A stretch of DNA of 32,052 nt from Promethearchaeota archaeon. GTDB taxonomy: Archaea; Asgardarchaeota; Lokiarchaeia; Sigynarchaeales; SOKP01. Position numbers and translations under genes: made by a program. Shown piece after piece: positions 15,929 to 24,835 of the stretch (the first letter of the stretch is position 1; the number at the start of each line of letters is the position of its first letter). The notes below the pieces were generated by a model that saw only the letters and a program-made list of their open reading frames with translations, was not told the origin of the DNA and did no database searches. Location: contig JAHPYY010000015.1 of assembly GCA_019058515.1 (NCBI GenBank), positions 1 through 32,052 of the forward strand, in the 5' to 3' direction.

Positions 15929-15974
15929 AGCGAAAAATTAATAATTTTTGTTGTATTTGAAATGATGAGAAAAC

Positions 15975-17450
15975 ATGGCAAAAGAGAAGAAGGAAGCCCC
16001 AATAACAGGAATTACAGTATCTAAAGATGAGGATTTTTCAGCTTGGTATACTGAATTGATCAATAAAGCTGAATTAGCAGATGTCAGATATAATGTTAAA
16101 GGTTTTGTAGTGTATAGAGAATGGGCGACAATTACAATCAGAAAAATGTATCAAAAGTCCGAGGAATTGCTGGAAAGAAAGGGACATCTTCCCCTAACGA
16201 TGCCCTCTCTCATACCCGAATCGAACTTTTTGTTAGAAGCAAAACATGTCGAGGGATTCTCCCCTGAAGTATTTTGGGTGACAGAAGCAGGGAGTTCTGG
16301 CAAACTTTCAGAACGATTGGCGTTACGTCCTACGAGCGAAACCGCGTTATATAAAATGTATTCAATGTGGATAAGGAGCTACAAAGACCTACCGTTCAAA
16401 CGATATTTATCGTGCCAGGTTTGGAGATACGAGGGTAAAATGACGCGACCCTTCCTGAGAGGTAGAGAATTTCACTGGATTGAATCACATAATGTTTTTG
16501 CCACTATGGAAGATGCTATGGCTCAAGTGAAAGAGGACATGGAATCCACTTACCAAATTCTTCAAGACGAGTGTTGTATTCCCATAATATTTTTTCAAAG
16601 ACCAGAATGGGATAAATTTCCAGGAGCCGTTCACACCTACGCAGCCGATGCGTTAATGGGATCGGGAAAGGTTCTTCAGTTGCCTTCTACTCATTTGTTA
16701 GGACAAAATTTCGCGAAGCCTTTTGATGTGAAATTTGTGGATACTGACGGAGAAGAGAAATATGGCTACCAGACATGTTATGGACCAGCGCAAAGCCGAA
16801 ATTACGGAGCAATGATTGCATACCTCGGAGACGATAAGGGTTTAGTGTTACCATTTGACCTGGCTCCTGTTCAAGTTGTTATTGTACCCATACTCTTTAA
16901 AGGTAAAGAAGAGCCTGTTCTAAAGAAAGCAAATGAACTCTTTAAGAACTTGGGGGAGAAATATAGTGTAAAATTGGACGACTCTGACGAATCTGCGGGG
17001 AATAAGTTTTATTCTTGGGAACTAAAGGGAGTCCCTATTAGAATCGAGATAGGCCCTAAGGACTTTCAAAAAGAACAAATAGTAGTCGTTAAGAGGCACA
17101 ACGGGGAAAAAATCATTGTTAAATTTAAAGATTATGAACAGAAAATAGACGAGATCGCTGAAAACTACACTCATGAAATAAAAGAAAAGTCCCTTATTGA
17201 TTTTGAATCTCAAATCGAGTGCGTGTATGAAAAAGATACCGCAATCGATGCTATAAACAACGGTAAAATCGTGTGTTGTGGCTTTTGTAGCATAGATTAC
17301 GACGGAGAAAAGTGCGCGGAAGTAGTAGAAAAAGAGATCGGTGCATTCGTTAGAGGTAAGCGTGTGGACGAGGAAAAAAACGAATTTACGACTTGCCTAA
17401 TCTGTGGAGAACCTGCGACAGTAACAGTATACTTAGCTAAAAGTTACTAA
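15975..17450 (+). CDS. proS: Prolyl-tRNA synthetase, archaeal/eukaryotic type
   Basis: A 491-residue class II aminoacyl-tRNA synthetase that charges tRNA-Pro. Motif 1 falls around LPLTMPSLIPES, motif 2 in CQVWRYEGKMTRPFLRGREF, and motif 3 in GDDKGLVLPFDLAP. The proline-binding TSE loop (RPTSETALYKMY) is present. An anticodon-binding domain (about 297-400) follows, and then the C-terminal zinc-binding domain of the archaeal/eukaryotic type, with cysteines in CCGFC, the single C of EKCAE and CLICG, ending in a C-terminal Tyr. The bacterial editing insertion is absent. Length and architecture are normal. It is a stand-alone housekeeping gene, with a T-rich terminator directly after it. Confidence 0.97.
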   Translation: MAKEKKEAPITGITVSKDEDFSAWYTELINKAELADVRYNVKGFVVYREWATITIRKMYQKSEELLERKGHLPLTMPSLIPESNFLLEAKHVEGFSPEVFWVTEAGSSGKLSERLALRPTSETALYKMYSMWIRSYKDLPFKRYLSCQVWRYEGKMTRPFLRGREFHWIESHNVFATMEDAMAQVKEDMESTYQILQDECCIPIIFFQRPEWDKFPGAVHTYAADALMGSGKVLQLPSTHLLGQNFAKPFDVKFVDTDGEEKYGYQTCYGPAQSRNYGAMIAYLGDDKGLVLPFDLAPVQVVIVPILFKGKEEPVLKKANELFKNLGEKYSVKLDDSDESAGNKFYSWELKGVPIRIEIGPKDFQKEQIVVVKRHNGEKIIVKFKDYEQKIDEIAENYTHEIKEKSLIDFESQIECVYEKDTAIDAINNGKIVCCGFCSIDYDGEKCAEVVEKEIGAFVRGKRVDEEKNEFTTCLICGEPATVTVYLAKSY

Positions 17451-17458
17451 AAAAATAG

Positions 17459-17467
17459 TTTTTTTTT
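17459..17467 (+). terminator. T9 terminator after proS
   Basis: A run of nine T residues begins nine bases after the proS stop codon, typical of an archaeal U-tract terminator. Confidence 0.55.
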
Positions 17468-17633
17468 AATGGAACTTTAAATATATGTTAAAATTTTGTT
17501 ACAATTTCAAATAAAGTTCAAAAAATATAGCAGTTTAGTAAAACTATTTTTAAAAATGCTTCCCTTATTAAAATCTGGATAAGTAAAAACAATAAAGCTT
17601 TAATCGTGCATCTTTTTGTATTTATTAACTATT

Positions 17634-18245
17634 ATGACTAATTTAAATAAACTTTTCCGTCTGACAGAAGATCAAGTTATATATGCCAGTAAAGTGTTAT
17701 CTCGAGCCTTTTATGACAACCCTTGATCGAAATATCTTATTCCTGACGATTCTGAAAGAAGAGATAAATTGAAGTATGTCTATGAATATATAATGCGTTA
17801 CGATATATTATATGGGGAAGTCTACTCTCCAAGCTCGGATTTGGAGGGAATAGCAGGATGGATTCCTTTTGAATATATAGTTAAAACATACGAAAGACAA
17901 ATACGGAGTGGTGGAAAGAAAGTTGTCGAAAAATTAGGCAAAGAATTTTATAAAAGAACAAAAAAACTTCAAGAGTTTATTGATTTAGTCCATAAACGTA
18001 ATGCAACTTTCAAGCATTGGTATTTAGACCCTCTTGGGGTTGAACCTGAATTCCAAGGAAAAGGTTACGCGAGTATTCTATTAAAAGCTATGTTTGCAAG
18101 AGTTGAGAAGGAGAATTTACCAATTTACCTCGAAACCAACACTCAAAAAAATGTAACTATATATGAACATTTTGGGTTTCAAATCCTTGAAGACACTACA
18201 CTTCCCAACTCAGATCTACGTGTTTGTGCGATGTTAAGAAAATAG
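17634..18245 (+). pseudogene. GNAT-family N-acetyltransferase interrupted by an in-frame TGA
   Basis: From ATG 17634 the frame reads 30 residues typical of a GNAT N-terminus (FRLTEDQVIYASKVLSRAFY), meets TGA at 17724-17726, and continues in the same frame as SKYLIPDDSERRDKL into the rest of the domain. The acetyl-CoA-binding motif is intact (VEPEFQGKGYASILLKAM), as is the late YEHFGFQIL. In total 203 codons plus a stop fit one GNAT of usual size. A single change of TGG (Trp) to TGA would explain the interruption. If translation restarted, the first available start is TTG at 17769, which would lose the first strand and helix. It is probably a recent pseudogene or an assembly error; recoding is less likely. 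The substrate is unknown. Confidence 0.75.
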
Positions 18246-18345
18246 ATAATGTAATCTTACAAAGGGTCAATTTCACCATTAAAATCCACCATTCGATAGA
18301 CTAAAACAATTTATGCTATAACAAGGAAAATAAATAAAGAAAAAA

Positions 18346-20223
18346 TTAATATAAGTCTGGTATAACAAAGTCCAAGCTAAGTTTCTTTAAAATCTCTTCT
18401 AAGGGATAACCGTTTTCGGGATTCCACCCCATTTTTTCGCAGTATCCCTTGTAATCTGCTTTATAATCTATAGTCTTACCCCTATTTGGGCCTTCATTAA
18501 AGGGAGGATCTCCAACAATTCTTCCAGGTAATTCATTTTTTGATATTTCTACTCCTTCTCTTAGAGTAAAAGCCTGCCTTAATGATTGAATTCTCAATCC
18601 CGTTTCAATTACCTCATCAATATTGATATCCCAACCGACCACTGCTTTTATACATTCCAGCAGAGGATAGGTTTGAAACCAATAAGTAAAGGAACACATC
18701 CCTAACGAGCAAATACTCTGATGTAATCCCGTGCACATCTTCATCGCTTCGAATCGTTCTTCCCCAGGTTTTCTCCACTTACGAGGAATTATAAACTCTT
18801 TTACATATTTATTACCCCGCATTAATCCCGTTATGAAGTGATCTAAACTTGATTGTGTATGTCTGCCGGGGGTAGGATCAAAGGCATAAGTTCGAGCTAA
18901 GGTATTAAAAAATTTAGGATCGTGCATTGGGATTGGTTGTCCTAAGGAGTGCATCGCATATTTCTCAGAGCCCTTGCCTATCTTTTCGGGAGCGATCTTT
19001 AATCCGTCTGCTAATATATCTCCTATTCCTTCTCTTTTGATGATGAATTTTGTTAATTCGATAATAGCGTTTGAATCGACCCAAGTTAATTCTATACCGT
19101 TCGTATCTTCTTTAGTTATTAAGCCGTTTTCATAGCATTCAATTGCAAACGCAACCATTCCCCCAACAGAAATCGTGTCAATTCCCGCGCGATTACACAT
19201 CTCGTTAAGCGTAAAAAGACTCACCACATCGTCGTTAAGCAATAGATGACCGAACGCTGCGCAAGTTTCGTACTCAGGAATGTGAGTTTCTTCTAGATCC
19301 ACTTCTGGCACCTTCATAACGGCGCCACATTGGACAGGACACGAGGAGCAACCGTAATTTCTTATTTTGTATTTGTGGATTACTTCTCCAGAAATATTGT
19401 TAATTTTTTCAATAGGGAAGTCTCTCGTGGGATATCCGCTCCAATTCTTAATTGGAGTGTCTCCAGATACTCCTGCCGATTGGTTTAAACACGCTAACCC
19501 ATATTTATTGTACAAGAACATAGCTCCCGCTTGGTCGCTTTTAACTCCCTCGTTGTATTTTTTAAGCTCACCTTGAAGGCTTTCAGCGTCAGCAACGCCA
19601 ACCCTTAGGCTACCCTTGAGAACTATCGCTTTAAGCTTTTTCGATCCCATTACTGCTCCGAATCCTGATCTTGCGGCTACTCTAAACTTGGAGTGGACGA
19701 TACCAGATAATAAAGATAACTTCTCTCCTGAAGGGCCAATTGTTGCAGTTCTGATGTTAGGATGTTTCTTTTTGAGCCAGCCCTCCGTCTCAGAAGTATC
19801 CAATCCCCATAATTCGGACGCGTCATTAATTTGTTTATTTCCGTCAATTATTGCGACATATTTTGGTGATTTAGATGCTCCTTTAATTAATATTCCGTCG
19901 TAACCGCATTTTTTAATTTCGGCTCCGAAAAATCCTCCTCCATTAGAATCTCCCCAAGTTCCCGTTAAGGGAGATTTCCCACATACCATCCACCTTCCGG
20001 TCAATGGAGCGATTGTACCAGTAAGCAATCCTGGAAAGAATCCGAACACAGATTCAGGGCTTAAAGGATCGGTGTTTTTCGGTAAGCTTTGGTATATTAG
20101 TTTTACCGCTAATCCGTATCCTCCTAAATATTGTTTATATACTTCTTCGGGTAAATTCTCCTCCTTAAATGTTTCTTCGTCGAGATCTACCCATAGTATT
20201 TTTCCAAAAAATCCATTTGGCAT
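18346..20223 (-). CDS. aor: Tungsten-dependent aldehyde:ferredoxin oxidoreductase
   Basis: A 625-residue AOR-family enzyme. The N-terminal domain starts with GKILWVDLDEE and YLGGYGLAVKLIYQ. It includes GPLTG-like segments (APLTGRWMVCGKSPLTGTWG) that bind the bis-pterin cofactor. The [4Fe-4S] cysteines lie in GCSSCPVQCGA (C-x2-C-x3-C), with the fourth probably in the late GMCSF segment. DPTPGRH marks the middle-to-late domain. These enzymes oxidise aldehydes to acids and reduce ferredoxin, using tungsten in most archaea, in the cytoplasm. Paralogues differ in substrate, and nothing here specifies which aldehyde. No partner subunit or molybdopterin gene is adjacent. AGAGTG about six bases before the ATG could serve as the ribosome binding site. 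Confidence 0.95.
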   Translation of the reverse strand: MPNGFFGKILWVDLDEETFKEENLPEEVYKQYLGGYGLAVKLIYQSLPKNTDPLSPESVFGFFPGLLTGTIAPLTGRWMVCGKSPLTGTWGDSNGGGFFGAEIKKCGYDGILIKGASKSPKYVAIIDGNKQINDASELWGLDTSETEGWLKKKHPNIRTATIGPSGEKLSLLSGIVHSKFRVAARSGFGAVMGSKKLKAIVLKGSLRVGVADAESLQGELKKYNEGVKSDQAGAMFLYNKYGLACLNQSAGVSGDTPIKNWSGYPTRDFPIEKINNISGEVIHKYKIRNYGCSSCPVQCGAVMKVPEVDLEETHIPEYETCAAFGHLLLNDDVVSLFTLNEMCNRAGIDTISVGGMVAFAIECYENGLITKEDTNGIELTWVDSNAIIELTKFIIKREGIGDILADGLKIAPEKIGKGSEKYAMHSLGQPIPMHDPKFFNTLARTYAFDPTPGRHTQSSLDHFITGLMRGNKYVKEFIIPRKWRKPGEERFEAMKMCTGLHQSICSLGMCSFTYWFQTYPLLECIKAVVGWDINIDEVIETGLRIQSLRQAFTLREGVEISKNELPGRIVGDPPFNEGPNRGKTIDYKADYKGYCEKMGWNPENGYPLEEILKKLSLDFVIPDLY

Positions 20224-20400
20224 GAATTTGCACTCTTTTTTAAGTAGATTTGGTTAAGTTCTAAAAGATTTCGGATTGTTAAATATTATTTATGAATAGG
20301 AGATATAAAAAAGAATCTAAATTGAATTAGATAAATATTTGAAAGTGCTATTCGATATACATTGAGAAAAAATTAGAAATATAATTATAAACCCAAAAAT

Positions 20401-20556
20401 TCACGAAACGAGAGGCACACAGATCTTCTTTTCTTTAATAAACTTGTTTTCGTAATCTTCGTACATACAGTCTACGCATCTTACAATAGGTGGAGGAAAA
20501 TACCTACAAATTTTGGGCTTTTTCTTACTCGTGCAAATTGGGCAGCAATAAAACAT
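20401..20556 (-). CDS. Small zinc-ribbon protein, 51 residues
   Basis: A very short minus-strand frame, ATG at 20556 to TGA at 20401. It contains CCPICTSKKK near the start and RCVDCMYED at residues 26-34, so two Cys knuckles (CxxC at 5-8 and 27-30) could bind one zinc, with further Cys at 17 and 46. This Cys content in a 51-residue frame is hard to explain by chance. The rest is basic (KKKPK, IKEKKI). No family name is known to me. GAGA lies just before the ATG. It is transcribed divergently from the winged-helix gene at 20708, so the 151 bases between them should hold both promoters. Confidence 0.6.
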   Translation of the reverse strand: MFYCCPICTSKKKPKICRYFPPPIVRCVDCMYEDYENKFIKEKKICVPLVS

Positions 20557-20707
20557 TTCTCTTTTCAGTATTGTTGATTTTGTTGAATATCAACACTTCA
20601 TTTTTAATCAAACCATAAAAAGAACTAGATTTTTTTGTCAAACTTCTGAATCTGAATAACAAATTGTAAAAATTAGATTTTTATGGTAAGATTCAAGATA
20701 GAATACC

Positions 20708-20884
20708 ATGTCAGATAAGGATAAAGTATTGGAAGCTTTTAAGAATTCAGAAAAGCCGTTAAGACTTGGAGACATCGCTAAACAAATAGGGATTGAGTCG
20801 AAAGAAGTATCAAAATATATTAAAGACCTTAAGGAAGAAGATAACATTTACTCTCCAAAACACTGCTTTTACGCCATGAAATAA
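20708..20884 (+). CDS. Small winged-helix-turn-helix DNA-binding protein, 58 residues
   Basis: The 58-residue frame reads as a single winged helix: helix 1 KVLEAFKNSEKPL, then the helix-turn-helix LGDIAKQIGIESKEVSKYIK, then a short wing ending in DNIYSPKHCFYAM. This order is typical of small archaeal MarR/ArsR-like or Rpc34-like wHTH modules with no effector domain. Such proteins bind DNA, probably as dimers, and may regulate their neighbours. The divergent zinc-ribbon gene and the MBL hydrolase gene, which starts 94 bases downstream on the same strand, are natural candidate targets. The minus frame over the same bases (20638-20847) has no recognisable content. Confidence 0.7.
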   Translation: MSDKDKVLEAFKNSEKPLRLGDIAKQIGIESKEVSKYIKDLKEEDNIYSPKHCFYAMK

Positions 20885-20978
20885 AAATGTCTATAAATGA
20901 AATTTTAAAACCTTTAAAACCTAGCAATGAAACAAACATTTAAGAAAGTGTCTTCTTTTTTTTCTAAACTAAGGTATC

Positions 20979-21881
20979 ATGAAAGAATATTTAATTCCTT
21001 TAGGGGACTCAAATAACACCTTCTATTTCGTTCAAGGAAAAAACAACGCTTATTATCCATTTTCTAATTCTCTATTGATAGGTACCTACTTAATTGACAC
21101 AGGAAGCTCTCCAAGAATTATTCGGGATCTTAAAAAACGATTTTCGATACAAACTGTAATTAATAGCCACTGGCACGAGGATCACATAAGTGGTAATTAT
21201 CTTTTCGACGATGTGCGTTTTCTTTGCCACGAGAATGATAAAAATCTAATAGAAAATATTTGGTTAATGGAGAATTATTATGGGATAGAGGGAACAAAAA
21301 CTGGTAAAGATTTCGTGGACTTAATGAATAGCTATAAATTAAAAGATACAAATGTACAAGAAACAATCCAAGATGGAGAAATTATTAAAATTAACGATGA
21401 GTATAAACTAAAAGTCATCCACACTCCAGGGCATACTGCTGGACATTGTGTATTCCAGGAATTAAACACTAAAATTGCGTTCTTAGGAGACATTGACCTT
21501 ACAAGGTTTCCTTATTATGGTAATATTGACGCAAATTTGAGGGAATTCTACGAATCAATTGAAAAGGTGATAAATTTAGATATTGAAGTAGCTATGTCTG
21601 GTCATAAAGGCATTGTTGAAGGAAAATCTGAAATAAACGATCGTCTGGATAGGTTTAAATCTTCGATTGACAAACGGACGGAACGAATTTTATCGAAAAT
21701 GCCAGAAAGTAAACCCATATTGCCTAAAGATTTACAAAAGCTTAACTTAATCTACAAAAAATACTCAGAGTTTGAGGAATTTGAACTTATTTCAGAAGTA
21801 TTAATGATTCAAAAACACTTTGACTACTTTTTACATAACGGCTTAATTATAAAAGAGCGGGGAGGATACATTCTAACTTAG
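20979..21881 (+). CDS. MBL-fold metallo-hydrolase
   Basis: A 300-residue metallo-beta-lactamase-fold protein. The metal-binding motif is SHWHEDHISGN (HxHxDH). It is followed by HTPGHTAGHC with the next His ligand, LGDIDLT with the bridging Asp, and SGHKG with the last His. All expected ligands for two Zn or Fe ions are present. The order and spacing resemble glyoxalase II-like hydrolases. A helical C-terminal part (about 215-300) ends with a possible winged-helix-like segment, seen in some archaeal members. Substrates in this family range from thioesters to RNA and cannot be assigned here. AAGGT five bases before the ATG is a candidate ribosome binding site. It is convergent with the aminotransferase gene, with 24 bases between stops. 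Confidence 0.9.
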   Translation: MKEYLIPLGDSNNTFYFVQGKNNAYYPFSNSLLIGTYLIDTGSSPRIIRDLKKRFSIQTVINSHWHEDHISGNYLFDDVRFLCHENDKNLIENIWLMENYYGIEGTKTGKDFVDLMNSYKLKDTNVQETIQDGEIIKINDEYKLKVIHTPGHTAGHCVFQELNTKIAFLGDIDLTRFPYYGNIDANLREFYESIEKVINLDIEVAMSGHKGIVEGKSEINDRLDRFKSSIDKRTERILSKMPESKPILPKDLQKLNLIYKKYSEFEEFELISEVLMIQKHFDYFLHNGLIIKERGGYILT

Positions 21882-21905
21882 GAATTCTAAAGTGGGTTAA
21901 AATCC

Positions 21906-23027
21906 CTACATTGAAAAATTATTGATAACTTCTGAAACTATTCTGAGATCACCTTCGGATAGCCAAGGATTCATAGGAATAGATAAAACTTCTTTGCTAG
22001 CTTGCTCCGTGACGGGTAAGCTTTGCGTTTCGATGAGATTTTTATATGCCAATTGTAAATGAACTGGAATTGGATAGTGAATTAAAGTTTGTATGTTATT
22101 TCTTGCTAAGTGTTCCTTTAATTCCTCCCTAAATTTGGTGCGAATCACATACAAATAATACACATGTTTAACGTAATCTTTTTCTATTGGAATTAATACT
22201 TTATTTTTGTCCAATAAAGTATTGTACAATTTAGCGATATGCCTTCTTTTCTCATTCCACTGTTCTAGGTATTTCAACTTTACTCGTAAAACGGCAGCTT
22301 GAATCTCGTTCAGGCGACTGTTAATTCCTATAAAATCGTGATAATACTTTTTGCTTTGGCCGTAGTTGCGCGATAAATAGAACCTATTAGCTAAATCCTC
22401 ATCGTTCGTTACTATCATTCCCCCATCACCATAAGCTCCCATATTTTTTGATGGATAAAAGCTAAAACAAGCTATGTCTCCAAATGTTCCAACTTTTCGT
22501 TTATTGTACTCTGCTCCATGAGCTTGGCAAGCATCTTCGATAAGGATTAAATCATATTTATTTTTAATTTCGACTAAGTGATTAAGATCGACCGGGTGAC
22601 CATAAAGGTGGACTGGAATAATTACTCGAGTTTTATTGGTTATAGCTTCTTCAATTTTTGAAACATCGACATTACATGTATCGGGTTCAATATCAACAAA
22701 CACAGGTTTTAAATTATTCCTCATTATGGCGTCTACCGTTGAAATAAAAGTATGAGACACAGTGATAACCTCTTCACCCTCTTTAAAGTTTAAGGATTTT
22801 AAAGCTAGATACAAGGCATCGGAACCTGAATTTACGCCTATACTATATTTTGCTCCAAGATATTTACTAAATTCTTTTTGAAAGTTTTGCAATTCTTCTC
22901 CTAAAAGAAACCACTGTTTTTCTAAAACTCGATTAATTGCTTTATGGATTTCAAATTCAATTTCTTTAAACTCTTTCTTTAAGTTTATTAAGCTTATTTC
23001 TGTATCGGAATTTTGAATTTTTTTCAT
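21906..23027 (-). CDS. DegT/DnrJ/EryC1/StrS-family sugar aminotransferase
   Basis: A 373-residue PLP enzyme that transfers an amino group to a nucleotide-linked keto sugar. It has the family signatures [15 protein letters not shown] (PLP phosphate binding), [28 protein letters not shown] (Asp contacts the PLP ring nitrogen), and the catalytic lysine in [15 protein letters not shown] (Lys194). [12 protein letters not shown] follows as usual. Members make amino sugars such as 3-amino-3,6-dideoxyhexoses for surface glycans or secondary metabolites. No sugar dehydratase, nucleotidyltransferase or acetyltransferase is next to it, so the exact sugar is unknown. The glycosyltransferase and sulfotransferase genes 4-6 kb further on fit a cell-surface glycan role. 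Confidence 0.92.
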   Translation of the reverse strand: MKKIQNSDTEISLINLKKEFKEIEFEIHKAINRVLEKQWFLLGEELQNFQKEFSKYLGAKYSIGVNSGSDALYLALKSLNFKEGEEVITVSHTFISTVDAIMRNNLKPVFVDIEPDTCNVDVSKIEEAITNKTRVIIPVHLYGHPVDLNHLVEIKNKYDLILIEDACQAHGAEYNKRKVGTFGDIACFSFYPSKNMGAYGDGGMIVTNDEDLANRFYLSRNYGQSKKYYHDFIGINSRLNEIQAAVLRVKLKYLEQWNEKRRHIAKLYNTLLDKNKVLIPIEKDYVKHVYYLYVIRTKFREELKEHLARNNIQTLIHYPIPVHLQLAYKNLIETQSLPVTEQASKEVLSIPMNPWLSEGDLRIVSEVINNFSM

Positions 23028-23140
23028 GTTTTATTCCATAAGATTAATTCTAAAAACAAGAATTACATTTATAATATGGTATAATGCAAAATAATTTGTG
23101 TAATTTGAGAACGAAAATAAAAAAATGAATTATTAATTAG

Positions 23141-24610
23141 TTAAGATTTTTCATTTGAATCTGCTAATTTTTCAACTTTACTTGGTTTGCCTTCCTCTTC
23201 TATGTCGATCTCAGGAATCTTTTTCAAAATCTCCTTTATAACTACTCCTTTCTTGGATAGCATTGATTTTCTTACGAAATATATGATCGCTCCTACTCCT
23301 GCGAATGGAAAAACTATCAACGCAATGATTAAACCCGCGTCAGGATCTGTAAAAAGAAGCATTACGAATATGAATGAGACTATTGCCCCTATTCCGCCCA
23401 AAATTTTCAACATCTTTAACGAAGGTTTAAAACCAGAATTTTCGTGCCATTCAGGGTACTTTTTTGGTAAGAATATGGCGGAAATGCACACTGGTATAGA
23501 TAACAAGAGAACCACAGTTCCGGTGACAGCACTTAAAAGAACAGCCGTCGTTTCAACTCCGTATGAAGGGCCTAATAGCGGAATGAAAATCACTAAAAGG
23601 ATAATACCCGCAATCAAGAGTATAGTTAGAGCGGGGACCGGAGTGTGCTGCTTCTCGTGAAGTTTGGAGAGCTTTTTTGGTAATAGTTGCTCTCTCGCCG
23701 CCATCATGATGTCTCTCGAAAACGCCATGTATAGAGGATGGAGCGTAGAAGCAATCGCAATCGCAATGAGGACTGTTACGATTATAACCGCAAATTCTGG
23801 GAGAATTCCTCCACTTAAAATGATTTCCGTGACTGTACCAGGCGCTCCAGAGTAATCTTGAACGCCCGCAACCATAAATGCCTGAAGGGTGTACAATATC
23901 GTAAGGATTGGAATGCTTATCAATAATGATCTTGGAATGTTCTTTTGTGGCTTTTTTACCTCGCCTGCGATGTCTAATATTAAGTTGAATCCTGTGTAGG
24001 AAAAGAAAAACGTTAACGACGCAAAAAACAACGGTTCGATGCCAAGTGGGAAAAGTGGATCAAAGTTAGTTGGATCAAAATGAGGTATCGCTGCAAATAT
24101 AAAAATCAACATGACAAGAATGTCACCAAAGATAGTTATGATTAACTCAACTAGACCAGAAATCTGAATTTTTATCCAATTTAAGAAGTAAAACGCGAGT
24201 AATACCACGATTCCTACTATTAATGTAAATATAATTTCCATATCGTGTGGAACATTAAAAATTTGCCCCACAAATACAGCAAATGTTGCAGCTAAAAACG
24301 CTAAAGACGCGGCTACCCCCAAAATTATCATCCAAACAGTCATAAATCCCCCAAATCCTCCAGTCAATCTACTATTGATGATGTAAGTTCCTCCAGCTAC
24401 AGGAAAAGCAGAACCCAAATATGCTATAATGTAAGCCAGAAAGATTCCTGGTATCGCTGCTATGATATATGCTATGAAGATTGAAGGCCCCGTCCTCGAA
24501 AGATACGCTGCGGGGGAAACCCATATCGACGATCCTATAACCATGCCTATTATAATAAACACTGCCATTGGAAGACTCAATCCGCGTTTGAGTTTTTTTT
24601 CTTCAGCCAT
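23141..24610 (-). CDS. APC-superfamily amino-acid permease
   Basis: A 489-residue integral membrane protein with about 12 hydrophobic segments. The first carries the APC substrate-binding loop, IGMVIGSSIWVSP, where a G-S/A-G-I-type break is usual. Segments PSIFIAYIIAAIPGIFLAYI and VAGGTYIINSRLTGGFGGF follow. The C-terminal 50 residues are charged and cytoplasmic. I use ATG 24610 (MAEEKKLKRG) rather than the GTG at 24619, as GAAGTGA lies upstream of it. It most likely imports amino acids by cation coupling or exchange. The nearby PepD dipeptidase on the same strand suggests a shared role in amino acid or peptide nutrition, although a 225-base gap separates them. Confidence 0.9.
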   Translation of the reverse strand: MAEEKKLKRGLSLPMAVFIIIGMVIGSSIWVSPAAYLSRTGPSIFIAYIIAAIPGIFLAYIIAYLGSAFPVAGGTYIINSRLTGGFGGFMTVWMIILGVAASLAFLAATFAVFVGQIFNVPHDMEIIFTLIVGIVVLLAFYFLNWIKIQISGLVELIITIFGDILVMLIFIFAAIPHFDPTNFDPLFPLGIEPLFFASLTFFFSYTGFNLILDIAGEVKKPQKNIPRSLLISIPILTILYTLQAFMVAGVQDYSGAPGTVTEIILSGGILPEFAVIIVTVLIAIAIASTLHPLYMAFSRDIMMAAREQLLPKKLSKLHEKQHTPVPALTILLIAGIILLVIFIPLLGPSYGVETTAVLLSAVTGTVVLLLSIPVCISAIFLPKKYPEWHENSGFKPSLKMLKILGGIGAIVSFIFVMLLFTDPDAGLIIALIVFPFAGVGAIIYFVRKSMLSKKGVVIKEILKKIPEIDIEEEGKPSKVEKLADSNEKS

Positions 24611-24835
24611 AATTTTCACTTCAATTAACGATTTTTTAAAACTAAATACTAAGATTTAGATTAATCAATATTTTGTAGAGATTTTATATAAATACTTACT
24701 TAAGATCATAGATTATCTGATTTTTATCAAAATACTACCGACTTAGTGTTAAATTTAGAAAAACTTATAGATTGTTCAAATTCTTACTAATTTTACAACG
24801 AGATAATAGCTAAGATGGCAAAATACTTTGCTTAA

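Noticed and set aside
17724..17726. The TGA in the GNAT gene as a selenocysteine codon.
   Set aside because: GNAT enzymes are not known selenoproteins, no SECIS-like structure was noticed, and Trp to stop by one base change is simpler.
23187..23660. Plus-strand frame of 157 codons opposite the permease.
   Set aside because: It is the complement of membrane-protein codons and gives a Pro/Ile/Thr-rich product without family resemblance.
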